DNA of 15,655 nucleotides from UBA1731 sp963626295. GTDB taxonomy: Bacteria; Verrucomicrobiota; Kiritimatiellia; RFP12; UBA1067. Position 1 is the stretch's first letter; each line of letters begins with the position of its first letter. Positions 7,268 to 13,283 of the stretch are shown here, one piece after another. Position numbers and translations under genes: made by a program. The notes below the pieces were generated by a model. It searched no databases. It was not told the DNA's origin and worked only from the letters and a program-made list of their open reading frames with translations. Location of the stretch: assembly GCA_963626295.1 (NCBI GenBank), contig CAVFWS010000042.1, positions 1 through 15,655 on the forward strand. The letters run 5' to 3'.

Positions 7268-8788
7268 CTATTGCCTCGCCGTGAATATGGCCGTGACCGC
7301 ATAGTACGGGTCGCTCGTGTATCTGCACCCGAGCCGGCGAAGCCCCGCCTCGTCGCCGGGCGTGGCCATGTGCGTCATGTGCACCTCGCAGCCGCGCAGC
7401 TCGTTCAGCTTCTCTGCCGCGATCGCCGCCGCCGGGTTCGTCGCGCAGGAAATCGCAAGGCCAATCAGGGCCTCATCCAGGTTCAGCGACGTGTATGCGC
7501 CCTTCAGTATGTCGTGCTTGACGTGCGTTATGGACTGGATTATGGACTGGGCTATGAGCGGGATCTGCTCCGGGATGCCCGCGAGCAGCTTGATCGCGTT
7601 GAGCATCATCGCCGCGCAGGCGTGGAGGTCGTCGGAATTGCGCCCCGTCACTATGCGCCCGTCATGCAGGCAGATCGCGGCGCCGGAGACGATGTTGCCG
7701 CCGGCCTTGCCCTTGCCGGCGTCCTTCGCGATCTGCGCCGCCTGACGCGCGGCGACCACCGGCACCCTGTCCTCCGTCTTGAGGTTCAGCTTGCGCATCA
7801 GGGATTCGGAACGGTTCATCGAATCGCGGTCGACGCGGCCATCCGTGAAATCGCACTGGTAGCGGAGGAACCTGCGTATCACCTCCTGCCTGGAGGCCTC
7901 ACGCACGACGTTATCGTCGATTATGCCGAAACCTATGCGGTTGACGCCCATGTCCGTCGGCGACTTGTACGGACACTCGCCCTTCGTCATGCGCTCCCAT
8001 ATCGCCTTGAGGAGCGGATAGGCGTCGACGTCGCGGTTGTAGTTGACGGACGTCTTCCCGTACGCCTGAAGGTGGTACGGGTCGATCATGTTGCAGTCCT
8101 TGAGATCGACCGTCGCCGCCTCGTACGCCACGTTGAGCGGATGCTCAAGCGGAAGGTTCCACACCGGGAACGTCTCGAACTTCGCGTATCCGGCCTTGCC
8201 GCCGCGCCGGTACTCGTGGTATATCTGGGAAAGGCACGTGGCGAACTTCCCGGACCCCGGGCCCGGCGCGGTGACGACGACGATGGGACGCTCCACCGGG
8301 ACGTACTCGTTCTTGCCGTATCCGGCCTCCGATACGATCGTCTCGATGTCGGCCGGATAGCCCTGCGTGACGTAATGGTACCATACGCTTATGCCCTGCA
8401 TCTCCAGCCTCTTGCGGAACTGCTGGGCTGCGATCTCTCCCGTATACCGCGTGATAACGACGCCGCGCACGAGAAGTCCAAGAGCCGAAAGGTCGCCTAT
8501 GAGCTTCAGGGCGTCGTCCGCGTACGATATCCCGAAATCCGCCCGCATCTTCTTGTGCTCGATGTCGCCGGCGTAGATGGCAAGGATGATCTCGGCCTGA
8601 TCCTTGAGCGACTGGAGAAGCCGCAGCTTCACGTTCGGGTCGTAGCCCGGAAGGCACCGTGCCGCGTGGAAGTCGTTCATCAGCTTGCCGCCGAACTCAA
8701 GGTACAGCTTGCCGAGCTTTCCCGCCCGGCGACGGATCTCGTCCCCCTGCTCGCGCAGGTACTTGTCGTTGTCAAATCCAAGTTTCAT
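7268..8788 (-). CDS. DUF1846 domain-containing protein
   Basis: 506 aa, the typical full length of the DUF1846 family (about 500 aa), cytoplasmic, with no membrane segment. Recognisable landmarks are the N-terminal GFDNDKYLREQ (4-14), FGGKLMNDFHAARCLPGYDP (32-51) and the P-loop-like VVVTAPGPGSGKFATCLSQI (170-189). Others are PVWNLPLEHPLNVAYEAATVD and MGVNRIGFGIIDD in the middle, and ATNPAAAIAAEKL near the end. The GPGSGK motif suggests phosphate or nucleotide binding, but the reaction of the family is not established to my knowledge. It starts 58 bases after the nifU-like gene, and 62 bases separate its stop from the next lipoprotein start. No good Shine-Dalgarno is seen before its ATG. The long plus-strand reading frame opposite it is a codon-bias shadow. 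Confidence 0.88.
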   Translation of the reverse strand: MKLGFDNDKYLREQGDEIRRRAGKLGKLYLEFGGKLMNDFHAARCLPGYDPNVKLRLLQSLKDQAEIILAIYAGDIEHKKMRADFGISYADDALKLIGDLSALGLLVRGVVITRYTGEIAAQQFRKRLEMQGISVWYHYVTQGYPADIETIVSEAGYGKNEYVPVERPIVVVTAPGPGSGKFATCLSQIYHEYRRGGKAGYAKFETFPVWNLPLEHPLNVAYEAATVDLKDCNMIDPYHLQAYGKTSVNYNRDVDAYPLLKAIWERMTKGECPYKSPTDMGVNRIGFGIIDDNVVREASRQEVIRRFLRYQCDFTDGRVDRDSMNRSESLMRKLNLKTEDRVPVVAARQAAQIAKDAGKGKAGGNIVSGAAICLHDGRIVTGRNSDDLHACAAMMLNAIKLLAGIPEQIPLIAQSIIQSITHVKHDILKGAYTSLNLDEALIGLAISCATNPAAAIAAEKLNELRGCEVHMTHMATPGDEAGLRRLGCRYTSDPYYAVTAIFTARQ

Positions 8789-8805
8789 AAATCGGAGGCC
8801 ATGCG

Positions 8806-8820
8806 GTGCGCCAGGCGCAC
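8806..8820. repeat. Inverted repeat GTGCGCC-A-GGCGCAC in the nifU-DUF1846 gap
   Basis: A 7-bp inverted repeat around one base lies in the 58-base gap between the nifU-like gene and the DUF1846 gene. As RNA it would fold with a five-base loop and a 5-bp stem. It is not followed by a T-run, so it could be a processing or attenuation hairpin, or nothing. Confidence 0.3.
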
Positions 8821-8846
8821 GGCGCGGCCGAATGGGGCGTTGCGGG

Positions 8847-9413
8847 TCAGTGGGAGTTCAGCTCGTCGAGTATCTTCTGTATCTTCGGCTTGCAGCGGCC
8901 GCATCCGCCGCCTGCCTTCGTGAAGTTCGTGACCTCCTCGACCGTGGTGAGCCCGTTCTCCGCAATCACGCGACGGACCTCGTTCTCGCTCACGTTGTAG
9001 CACGTGCAGAGCTTCTCGTCCTCAAGGTTGCGGTCTGAGTTCTCCCCCGTCTCGTAGTTCCTGATCGCCGCCTCAAGGGCCTCGCGCCCCATCACGGAGC
9101 AGTGCATCTTCTGCGGAGGGAGTCCGCCAAGGTAGTCCGCGATGTTCTGGTTGGTGATCTTCTTGGCCTCCTCGAGCGTCTTGCCAATCACGAGCTCGGT
9201 AAGCGCGGAGCTGGACGCTATCGCGGACGCGCACCCGAACGTCTGGAACTTCGCGTCCTTTATGCGCCCGGCCTCGTCAAGCTTGAACTGAAACGTCAAT
9301 GCGTCCCCGCACGCCAGCGATCCGACCGTCGCGGTTCCGTCCGGATTATCCATCTTGCCCATGTTCCGCGGATTGCGGAAGTGGTCAAGGGTCTTTTCAG
9401 TATAGTTCCACAT
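8847..9413 (-). CDS. NifU-like Fe-S cluster scaffold (IscU domain plus BFD-type [2Fe-2S] domain)
   Basis: 188 aa. The N-terminal IscU/NifU-N domain (1-125) builds Fe-S clusters from sulfur delivered by a cysteine desulfurase. Its three ligand cysteines are C35 (ACGD, with D37), C61 (FGCAS) and C105 (MHCSV). The C-terminal domain (130-180) resembles the central NifU [2Fe-2S] and bacterioferritin-associated ferredoxin (BFD) fold, with C136-x-C138 and C171-x2-C174 (GGGCGRCKPKI). The Nfu domain that ends classical NifU is absent, so this is a two-domain form, as found in many anaerobes. No desulfurase or other nif/isc/suf gene is in the window. A GAGGTTGAAAGAAG stretch precedes the ATG, and an extended -10 promoter lies at 9437-9445, so this is the first gene of the operon running to 4829. 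Confidence 0.9.
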   Translation of the reverse strand: MWNYTEKTLDHFRNPRNMGKMDNPDGTATVGSLACGDALTFQFKLDEAGRIKDAKFQTFGCASAIASSSALTELVIGKTLEEAKKITNQNIADYLGGLPPQKMHCSVMGREALEAAIRNYETGENSDRNLEDEKLCTCYNVSENEVRRVIAENGLTTVEEVTNFTKAGGGCGRCKPKIQKILDELNSH

Positions 9414-9436
9414 CTTCTTTCAACCTCAAGGGCGGG

Positions 9437-9465
9437 ATTATACCAAATCGCCCCTCCGTTTTAAA
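9437..9465 (-). promoter_or_regulatory. Extended -10 promoter of the nifU-like operon
   Basis: On the minus strand TGG-TATAAT occupies 9437-9445. A TTTAAA at 9460-9465 sits 17 bases upstream as a weak -35. Transcription should start near 9430, giving a leader of about 17 bases that contains the GAGGTTGA ribosome binding site. Confidence 0.6.
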
Positions 9466-9499
9466 GAGCCTGTAGCGACCTGGAAACGAACGTGGATTG

Positions 9500-9519
9500 A
9501 AATAACGGCGATGCCGCCG
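9500..9519 (-). terminator. Probable intrinsic terminator of the metK operon
   Basis: On the minus strand CGGCG-GCAT-CGCCG (9506-9519) forms a 5-bp GC stem with a 4-base loop. It is followed directly by TTATTT. It lies about 30 bases after the HNH gene stop and before the nifU-operon promoter, the expected place for a boundary between the two transcripts. Confidence 0.5.
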
Positions 9520-9548
9520 GAGCTCGTCAAGGCGCACAGTTCGCTTCC

Positions 9549-9878
9549 CTACACCATCAATCCCTCTCGGCCTTGCCCTCGTGGCGTGCCAAAAAGGCGG
9601 TCGAGGATCTGCTCCGCAGGGGTGTAGGCCTTCTTGGAATTGTTGCATTCCTTGCAGCACGGTACGCAGTTCCCACGCGTGGACTTCCCGCCGCGGGCGA
9701 CAGGCACCACGTGATCCATGGTCAGGGCGGCGGCACCGACCTTGCGGTGGCAATAGTGGCATTCGCCCCGCTCAAGCTGGGCGCGCCACCATTCGGTATT
9801 CCGCAGTTCCCTCGCCCTGGCGCGTTCGCGCCTCACGTGCTGCGGGTCCGGATTCAGGTCAAGCCATTCGCCAGCCAT
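9549..9878 (-). CDS. HNH endonuclease domain protein
   Basis: 109 aa, a small stand-alone HNH protein. The N-terminal third is a basic, arginine-rich helix (RRERARARELR). The HNH zinc-ribbon fold follows: C40-x2-C43 (CHYC), then MDHVVPVARGG with the catalytic-type histidine H56, N70, and a second cysteine pair C75-x2-C78 with NNSKK after it. This predicts metal-dependent DNA cleavage or nicking, with unknown specificity. I chose the ATG at 9878 because GAGGGG lies about seven bases before it, spanning the upstream stop codon. An earlier ATG would overlap the preceding gene by 29 bases. It is the last gene of the metK operon, next to housekeeping genes rather than phage or restriction genes. 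Confidence 0.82.
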   Translation of the reverse strand: MAGEWLDLNPDPQHVRRERARARELRNTEWWRAQLERGECHYCHRKVGAAALTMDHVVPVARGGKSTRGNCVPCCKECNNSKKAYTPAEQILDRLFGTPRGQGREGLMV

Positions 9879-9888
9879 GGGACGCCCC

Positions 9889-10554
9889 TCAATGTTCGCC
9901 GTCTGCGGCAGGGTCAACGGGCGGAAGGCCCGTGCGGACCTTGAACGAATAGAACCGGTTGCGTCCCTCGCATCCCGTTATGCCGGCGTAGAAGCTTTCC
10001 GGAAGAGTTTCGTCCTGATAGCCGAAATGGCATCCGCCGCAGGCGATGTTCATCTGCATCAGGCCACCGCGCCTCTCAAGCGTGACCCTGAGGTCGTACT
10101 TCCGCCTTGGCTCGAACGGGGCGCGAAGGAACGCCGCGAGCCGCCACTTCGCGCGGCCATCCTCGAACGTATAGCGCCACACGTTGATGCCTTCGTTGTA
10201 CAGCACTACCTCATGGTGTTCGCGGAACTCCGGCCTTCCGTCGCAATCCTTGCCGAGGCACGGGGCAATCACGATGAGCGGCGCCATTAGGTGGTCGAAG
10301 CTCATCACGGACGACACCTCCGCCCGCGCGTCGAACTTCCTGTTGTGCACCATGCTCGCATAGACCTCCGTGACATGGTGCGCATACAGTTCCTCGTCGG
10401 AGAGGTCCGGGCAGGGATTCACGATGTGGTCGTCAGCCTGCGCGAACTCCTTGACGTAGTCCCAGCGCGAACTCTTCACCACGGTCCAGTCCGCGCGATT
10501 CCATCTGCCTCGGCTGAAATCCACCTCCAGCGCATTCTCCCCACACTTGCTCAT
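9889..10554 (-). CDS. Uncharacterised protein, probable concanavalin-like jelly-roll fold
   Basis: 221 aa, no signal peptide or membrane segment, so probably cytoplasmic. I cannot name the family. The alternation of beta-strand-like stretches suggests a lectin/glucanase-type beta-sandwich (YASMVHNRKFDARAEVSSVM, LIVIAPCLG, HHEVVLYNEGINVWRYTF, WRLAAFLRAPF, KYDLRVTLERRG, MQMNIACGGCHFGY, FYAGITGCEGRNRFYSF). Sugar binding or hydrolysis is a possibility, not a finding. Its ATG overlaps the tsaC stop codon (ATGA), so it is coupled to tRNA t6A synthesis at the level of translation. The HNH gene follows after 10 bases. An open frame continues upstream to 11151, but it is the shadow of tsaC in another frame. 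Confidence 0.6.
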   Translation of the reverse strand: MSKCGENALEVDFSRGRWNRADWTVVKSSRWDYVKEFAQADDHIVNPCPDLSDEELYAHHVTEVYASMVHNRKFDARAEVSSVMSFDHLMAPLIVIAPCLGKDCDGRPEFREHHEVVLYNEGINVWRYTFEDGRAKWRLAAFLRAPFEPRRKYDLRVTLERRGGLMQMNIACGGCHFGYQDETLPESFYAGITGCEGRNRFYSFKVRTGLPPVDPAADGEH

Positions 10555-11105
10555 ATGCTTATTGCCCCTTTCCTCAAGATCTCCAGTTCGCCGCCGTCCC
10601 CGACAAGGACAACCGTAGACGGCACGCCGCCAGGCGACACGCCGTCGTCCGCCACTATGTCGGCGGAAAGCCCAACGTCCGCCAGCGCTTTCGGCGCGTC
10701 GGTTGCGGGACGCTGTCCCGAAAGGTTTGCGGACGTGACGCGCAGCGTCCCGCCGCATGCCGCCAGAAGCCGCCGGGTCCAGGCGTGATCCGGCACGCGG
10801 AAGCCCTCTCCGCCCGCCACAAGCGTCAGGGCCCCAGGCCAATGCCGCTCCGCCAATTCCATGGCCTTCGGCGGCAGATGTCCGCCAAAGGCCTCCACCG
10901 CCGTCGCGTCGGCGGCAAGGAGCGCGATCTTCTTGCGCTTCTCCCGGCCCTTTATGGCATAAAGGCGTTCGACCGCTTCCGCGTGCGCTGGATGGGCCGC
11001 AAGCCCGTACACCGTATCGGTGGGGATCACCGCAACGCCGCCACCGTTGAGGATGTCCGCGACAGCATCTACGGAATCCGCGTCTGTGCAGCAAATTGTC
11101 CTCAA
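10551..11105 (-). CDS. tsaC: L-threonylcarbamoyladenylate synthase, YrdC domain
   Basis: 184 aa, a YrdC-only form without the Sua5 C-terminal domain. It makes threonylcarbamoyl-AMP from threonine, bicarbonate and ATP, the first step in forming t6A at position 37 of ANN-decoding tRNAs. Motifs are VIPTDTVYGLAAHP (27-39), YAIKGREKRKK (49-59), WPGALTLV (89-96), LRVTSANLSG (121-130) and VPSTVVLV (161-168). The start appears to be TTG at 11105. It overlaps the tadA stop as TTGA and has a strong GGGAGGGAAAG stretch upstream, and no suitable ATG or GTG lies nearby. The residues after K52/R54 are KRKK rather than the usual proline-containing loop, a small deviation. It is followed by an ATGA overlap with the jelly-roll gene. 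Confidence 0.9.
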   Translation of the reverse strand: MRTICCTDADSVDAVADILNGGGVAVIPTDTVYGLAAHPAHAEAVERLYAIKGREKRKKIALLAADATAVEAFGGHLPPKAMELAERHWPGALTLVAGGEGFRVPDHAWTRRLLAACGGTLRVTSANLSGQRPATDAPKALADVGLSADIVADDGVSPGGVPSTVVLVGDGGELEILRKGAISI

Positions 11106-11620
11106 GGCGACTTTCCCTCCCTGCGCCGACGGAAGAAGCCCTGCAGAACATCCAGCGCCTCCGCCTCCATCACGCCGGTGACGATCTCAGGATGGTGGTT
11201 TATGCCCGGATGCCCAAAGATGTTGAACACCGTTCCGCCTCCGCGCTTCGGGTCCGAGACGCCCCATATCACGGTAGGTATGCGCGCAAGTATTATGGCG
11301 CCGGCACACATCGGGCACGGCTCCTTCGTCACGTAAAGCCTCGTGCCGGAAAGCCGCCACGCGCCTTTCGCCGCCGCGGCGGACGTGAGGGCGAGCATCT
11401 CGGCGTGGGCCGTAGCGTCGCACAGCATCTCCGACTGGTTGTGCGTCCTGGCAAGGATGCGCGCCGTGGACGGATCGGGGTCGAAGGATCCGTCCACGCC
11501 GTCCGCCGCCGGAGACGGTTCCACTATGACGCAGCCTGTCGGCACCTCCCCGTCGGACGACGCCTTCTCGGCCTCGCGGAGCGCCATCCTCATGAAGAAG
11601 CTGTCGAATTCGGACATCAT
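11102..11620 (-). CDS. tadA: tRNA-specific adenosine deaminase
   Basis: 172 aa. It deaminates adenosine 34 to inosine in the tRNA-Arg(ACG) anticodon. The zinc site is complete: H72-A-E74 in ATAHAEMLAL, and PCPMC (101-105) in TKEPCPMCAGAIILARI. WGVSDPKRGGG (119-129) follows, as is usual for the family. Between VPTGCVIVE and the ARTHN segment lies an extra stretch of roughly 14 residues rich in Asp, Pro and Gly (35-50), longer than in typical TadA. The start at 11620 overlaps the upstream stop (ATGA), and a second ATG follows at once. The frame stays open upstream to 11788, but that part is the shadow of the DUF167 gene. Its 3' end overlaps the TTG of tsaC. Confidence 0.9.
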   Translation of the reverse strand: MMSEFDSFFMRMALREAEKASSDGEVPTGCVIVEPSPAADGVDGSFDPDPSTARILARTHNQSEMLCDATAHAEMLALTSAAAAKGAWRLSGTRLYVTKEPCPMCAGAIILARIPTVIWGVSDPKRGGGTVFNIFGHPGINHHPEIVTGVMEAEALDVLQGFFRRRREGKSP

Positions 11621-11904
11621 GCGCCTATCGTCTTCCGCACCAGATCCGCGCCAACACCCGCAAGGAGTATGCGCTTCTGCCTGGAGGTCTCGCCGCCCTT
11701 GAACACCACACGGCCTTTCGGCAAGCCGAACGCATCGGCAATGGTCTCGATGATTTCGCGATTCGCCTTGCCGTCCACCGGGGCGCATTTCACCCGAACC
11801 TTTACGGCATCGCCGATGAGGCCGTCAACGCCGGCCCTTGACGATCGCGGCTGAGCCTTGACGTTCAGCACCGTTCCGTCTGACGTTTCCGTGAAATACG
11901 CCAT
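11617..11904 (-). CDS. DUF167 / YggU family protein
   Basis: 95 aa, the usual size of this small alpha/beta family (UPF0235). The fingerprint is clear: LNVKAQPRSSRAGVDGL (13-29), VKVRVKCAPVDGKANREII (35-53), then FGLPKGRVVFKGGETSRQKRI. The protein is cytoplasmic. Its biochemical role is not established to my knowledge, although it is widely conserved. It starts 15 bases after metK, with AGGCGGCGGG as ribosome binding site, and shares four bases (ATGA) with the start of tadA. Its place between metK and two tRNA-modifying enzymes hints at a translation-linked role, by context only. Confidence 0.88.
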   Translation of the reverse strand: MAYFTETSDGTVLNVKAQPRSSRAGVDGLIGDAVKVRVKCAPVDGKANREIIETIADAFGLPKGRVVFKGGETSRQKRILLAGVGADLVRKTIGA

Positions 11905-11919
11905 GCCCGCCGCCTATGG

Positions 11920-13107
11920 TCAGAAGCGCCTGAGTTCCGCCATGACCGCATCGACCCTGTCGGTGCGCTCCCACGGGAACGCGTTGCGCCCGAAATGCCC
12001 GTATGCGGCGGTATCCTCGTACTTCCATCCCTTCGGCGCAGTGAGGCCAAGATCCTCCGTAAGCGCATACGGACGGAAGTCAAACACCTTCCCCGAATGC
12101 AGCATCCTCTCCAGCTGCCCGTTCGTGACGCCATGCGCACTGCCAAACGTCTTCACGCAGATTGAGACCGGCCTGTCGACGCCTATCGCGTACGCGACCT
12201 GGATCTGGCACCGGTCCGCCAGGCCTGCGGCGACAATGTTCTTCGCCGCATATCGCGCATAGTATGCGGCGCTCCTGTCCACCTTGGACGGATCCTTCCC
12301 GGAGAACGATCCGCCGCCGTGCGCCGCCATGCCGCCATACGTATCGACGATGATCTTGCGCCCCGTGAGGCCGGAGTCGCCGCAAGGCCCGCCAACCACG
12401 AACTTGCCGGTCGGGTTTACCAGGAACTTCGTGCGGTTAGTGAGCAGTTTCGTCTTCGAGAGGAAATCGCGGGCCGCCTCTTCCATCGCCTTGTAGCACT
12501 TCGCGCAAGCCCCCTCTTCCGTGGTCTGGTGGGACAGCACCACGGTATCGATGGCCAGGGGCTTCCCGTTCTCGTACACGACGGATATCTGCCCCTTGGA
12601 GTCCGGGCGCAGGAACGGCATCGTCCCCTTCTTCCGCATCTTCGCGAAATGCGCAAGCATGGCGTGAGACCACATGATGGGTGCGGGCATCAGCTCCTTC
12701 GTCTCGTTTGACGCATAGCCAAACATCATCCCCTGGTCGCCCGCGCCCTGCTTGGCCTTCTTCCTGCGGTTGACGCCTTGCGCGATATCCGGACTCTGCC
12801 CATGCAACGCGCTCATGTATATGAACGTGTTCCACGCAAAGCCCTCCGACTCGCGATCATAGCCAATCTTTCTCGCGACCTCGCGGGCTATTGCCCCCGT
12901 ATTGACATCCTCAAATCCATGGCAGGTAATTTCTCCCGCATTCATCACCAGGTTCGGTGCGACCATCGTTTCGCAGGCAACGCGCGCATTGCGGTCTTTG
13001 GCCAGGCAGGCGTCGAGAATGGCGTCCGAAATCCGGTCAGCCACCTTGTCCGGATGTCCTTCCGATACGGACTCTGAAGTGAATACGTGACGATGTGTTT
13101 CTTTCAT
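11920..13107 (-). CDS. metK: S-adenosylmethionine synthetase
   Basis: 395 aa, normal length. It forms S-adenosylmethionine from methionine and ATP in the cytoplasm, with Mg and K ions. The ATP and metal motifs are intact: ESVSEGHPDKVADRISDAIL (12-31), GAGDQGMMFGYA (121-132), FLVNPTGKFVVGGPCGDSGL (228-247) and the glycine-rich loop AHGGGSFSGKDPSKVDRSAAY (around 262-282). SPDIAQGV (105-112) is also standard. It is the first gene of a six-gene minus-strand operon. The leader is short (about 33 bases from the predicted start), with GGAAG nine bases before the ATG. There is no room for a known SAM riboswitch between promoter and start, so SAM feedback by that route is unlikely here. Confidence 0.95.
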   Translation of the reverse strand: MKETHRHVFTSESVSEGHPDKVADRISDAILDACLAKDRNARVACETMVAPNLVMNAGEITCHGFEDVNTGAIAREVARKIGYDRESEGFAWNTFIYMSALHGQSPDIAQGVNRRKKAKQGAGDQGMMFGYASNETKELMPAPIMWSHAMLAHFAKMRKKGTMPFLRPDSKGQISVVYENGKPLAIDTVVLSHQTTEEGACAKCYKAMEEAARDFLSKTKLLTNRTKFLVNPTGKFVVGGPCGDSGLTGRKIIVDTYGGMAAHGGGSFSGKDPSKVDRSAAYYARYAAKNIVAAGLADRCQIQVAYAIGVDRPVSICVKTFGSAHGVTNGQLERMLHSGKVFDFRPYALTEDLGLTAPKGWKYEDTAAYGHFGRNAFPWERTDRVDAVMAELRRF

Positions 13108-13146
13108 ATGTCAAGACTTCCAAGCATGTTCATTTAAAGGATGTCT

Positions 13147-13155
13147 ATTGTACCA
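13147..13155 (-). promoter_or_regulatory. Extended -10 promoter of the metK operon
   Basis: On the minus strand TGG-TACAAT occupies 13147-13155. No -35-like hexamer is found 16-18 bases upstream. The expected transcription start is near 13140, giving a leader of about 33 bases before the metK ATG. Confidence 0.55.
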
Positions 13156-13182
13156 CATCTTGAGGCGAAATTGGGGAAATGC

Positions 13183-13196
13183 CCACCCTCGGGTGG
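13183..13196. repeat. Hairpin CCACCC-TC-GGGTGG between divergent promoters
   Basis: A 6-bp GC-rich inverted repeat with a two-base centre lies about 30 bases upstream of the metK -10 and about 70 bases upstream of the esterase -10. It has no T-run, so an operator is a better guess than a terminator. Confidence 0.35.
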
Positions 13197-13199
13197 CTT

Positions 13200-13224
13200 C
13201 GTGAGATGTGCGTCGTGAGATGTG
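13200..13224. repeat. Direct repeat CGTGAGATGTG x2, period 14
   Basis: CGTGAGATGTG occurs at 13200-13210 and 13214-13224. The core AGATGTGG at the end of the second copy is inverted as CCACATCT at 13153-13160, next to the metK -10. The intergenic region 13108-13283 contains no gene. It holds this repeat, the hairpin at 13183-13196 and two divergent promoters. Confidence 0.55.
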
Positions 13225-13263
13225 GAGCGTGGCCGTCACCGCATCCCATCGCCATCTTCAGTA

Positions 13264-13272
13264 TGCTATAAT
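13264..13272 (+). promoter_or_regulatory. Extended -10 promoter of the esterase-folK operon (near-leaderless)
   Basis: TGC-TATAAT at 13264-13272 is followed by only 11 bases before the ATG at 13284. The predicted leader is therefore four to six bases, with no room for a normal Shine-Dalgarno. No -35 is evident. Confidence 0.6.
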
Positions 13273-13283
13273 TACCGACAGCA

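Noticed and set aside
7271..8923. 550-codon open frame on the plus strand opposite the DUF1846 gene
   Set aside because: It is arginine- and valine-rich with no recognisable motif. It mirrors the codon periodicity of the minus-strand gene, which has clear family motifs.
10555..11151. N-terminal extension of the jelly-roll gene
   Set aside because: The extra frame is the shadow of tsaC. The ATGA junction at 10551-10554 is the natural start.
11621..11788. N-terminal extension of tadA
   Set aside because: It overlaps the DUF167 gene in another frame and reads as arginine-rich nonsense. The family start is at MMSEFDS.
13108..13146. SAM riboswitch ahead of metK
   Set aside because: The predicted leader is only about 33 bases. 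It contains no paired-helix architecture of SAM-I, SAM-II or SMK classes that I can see.
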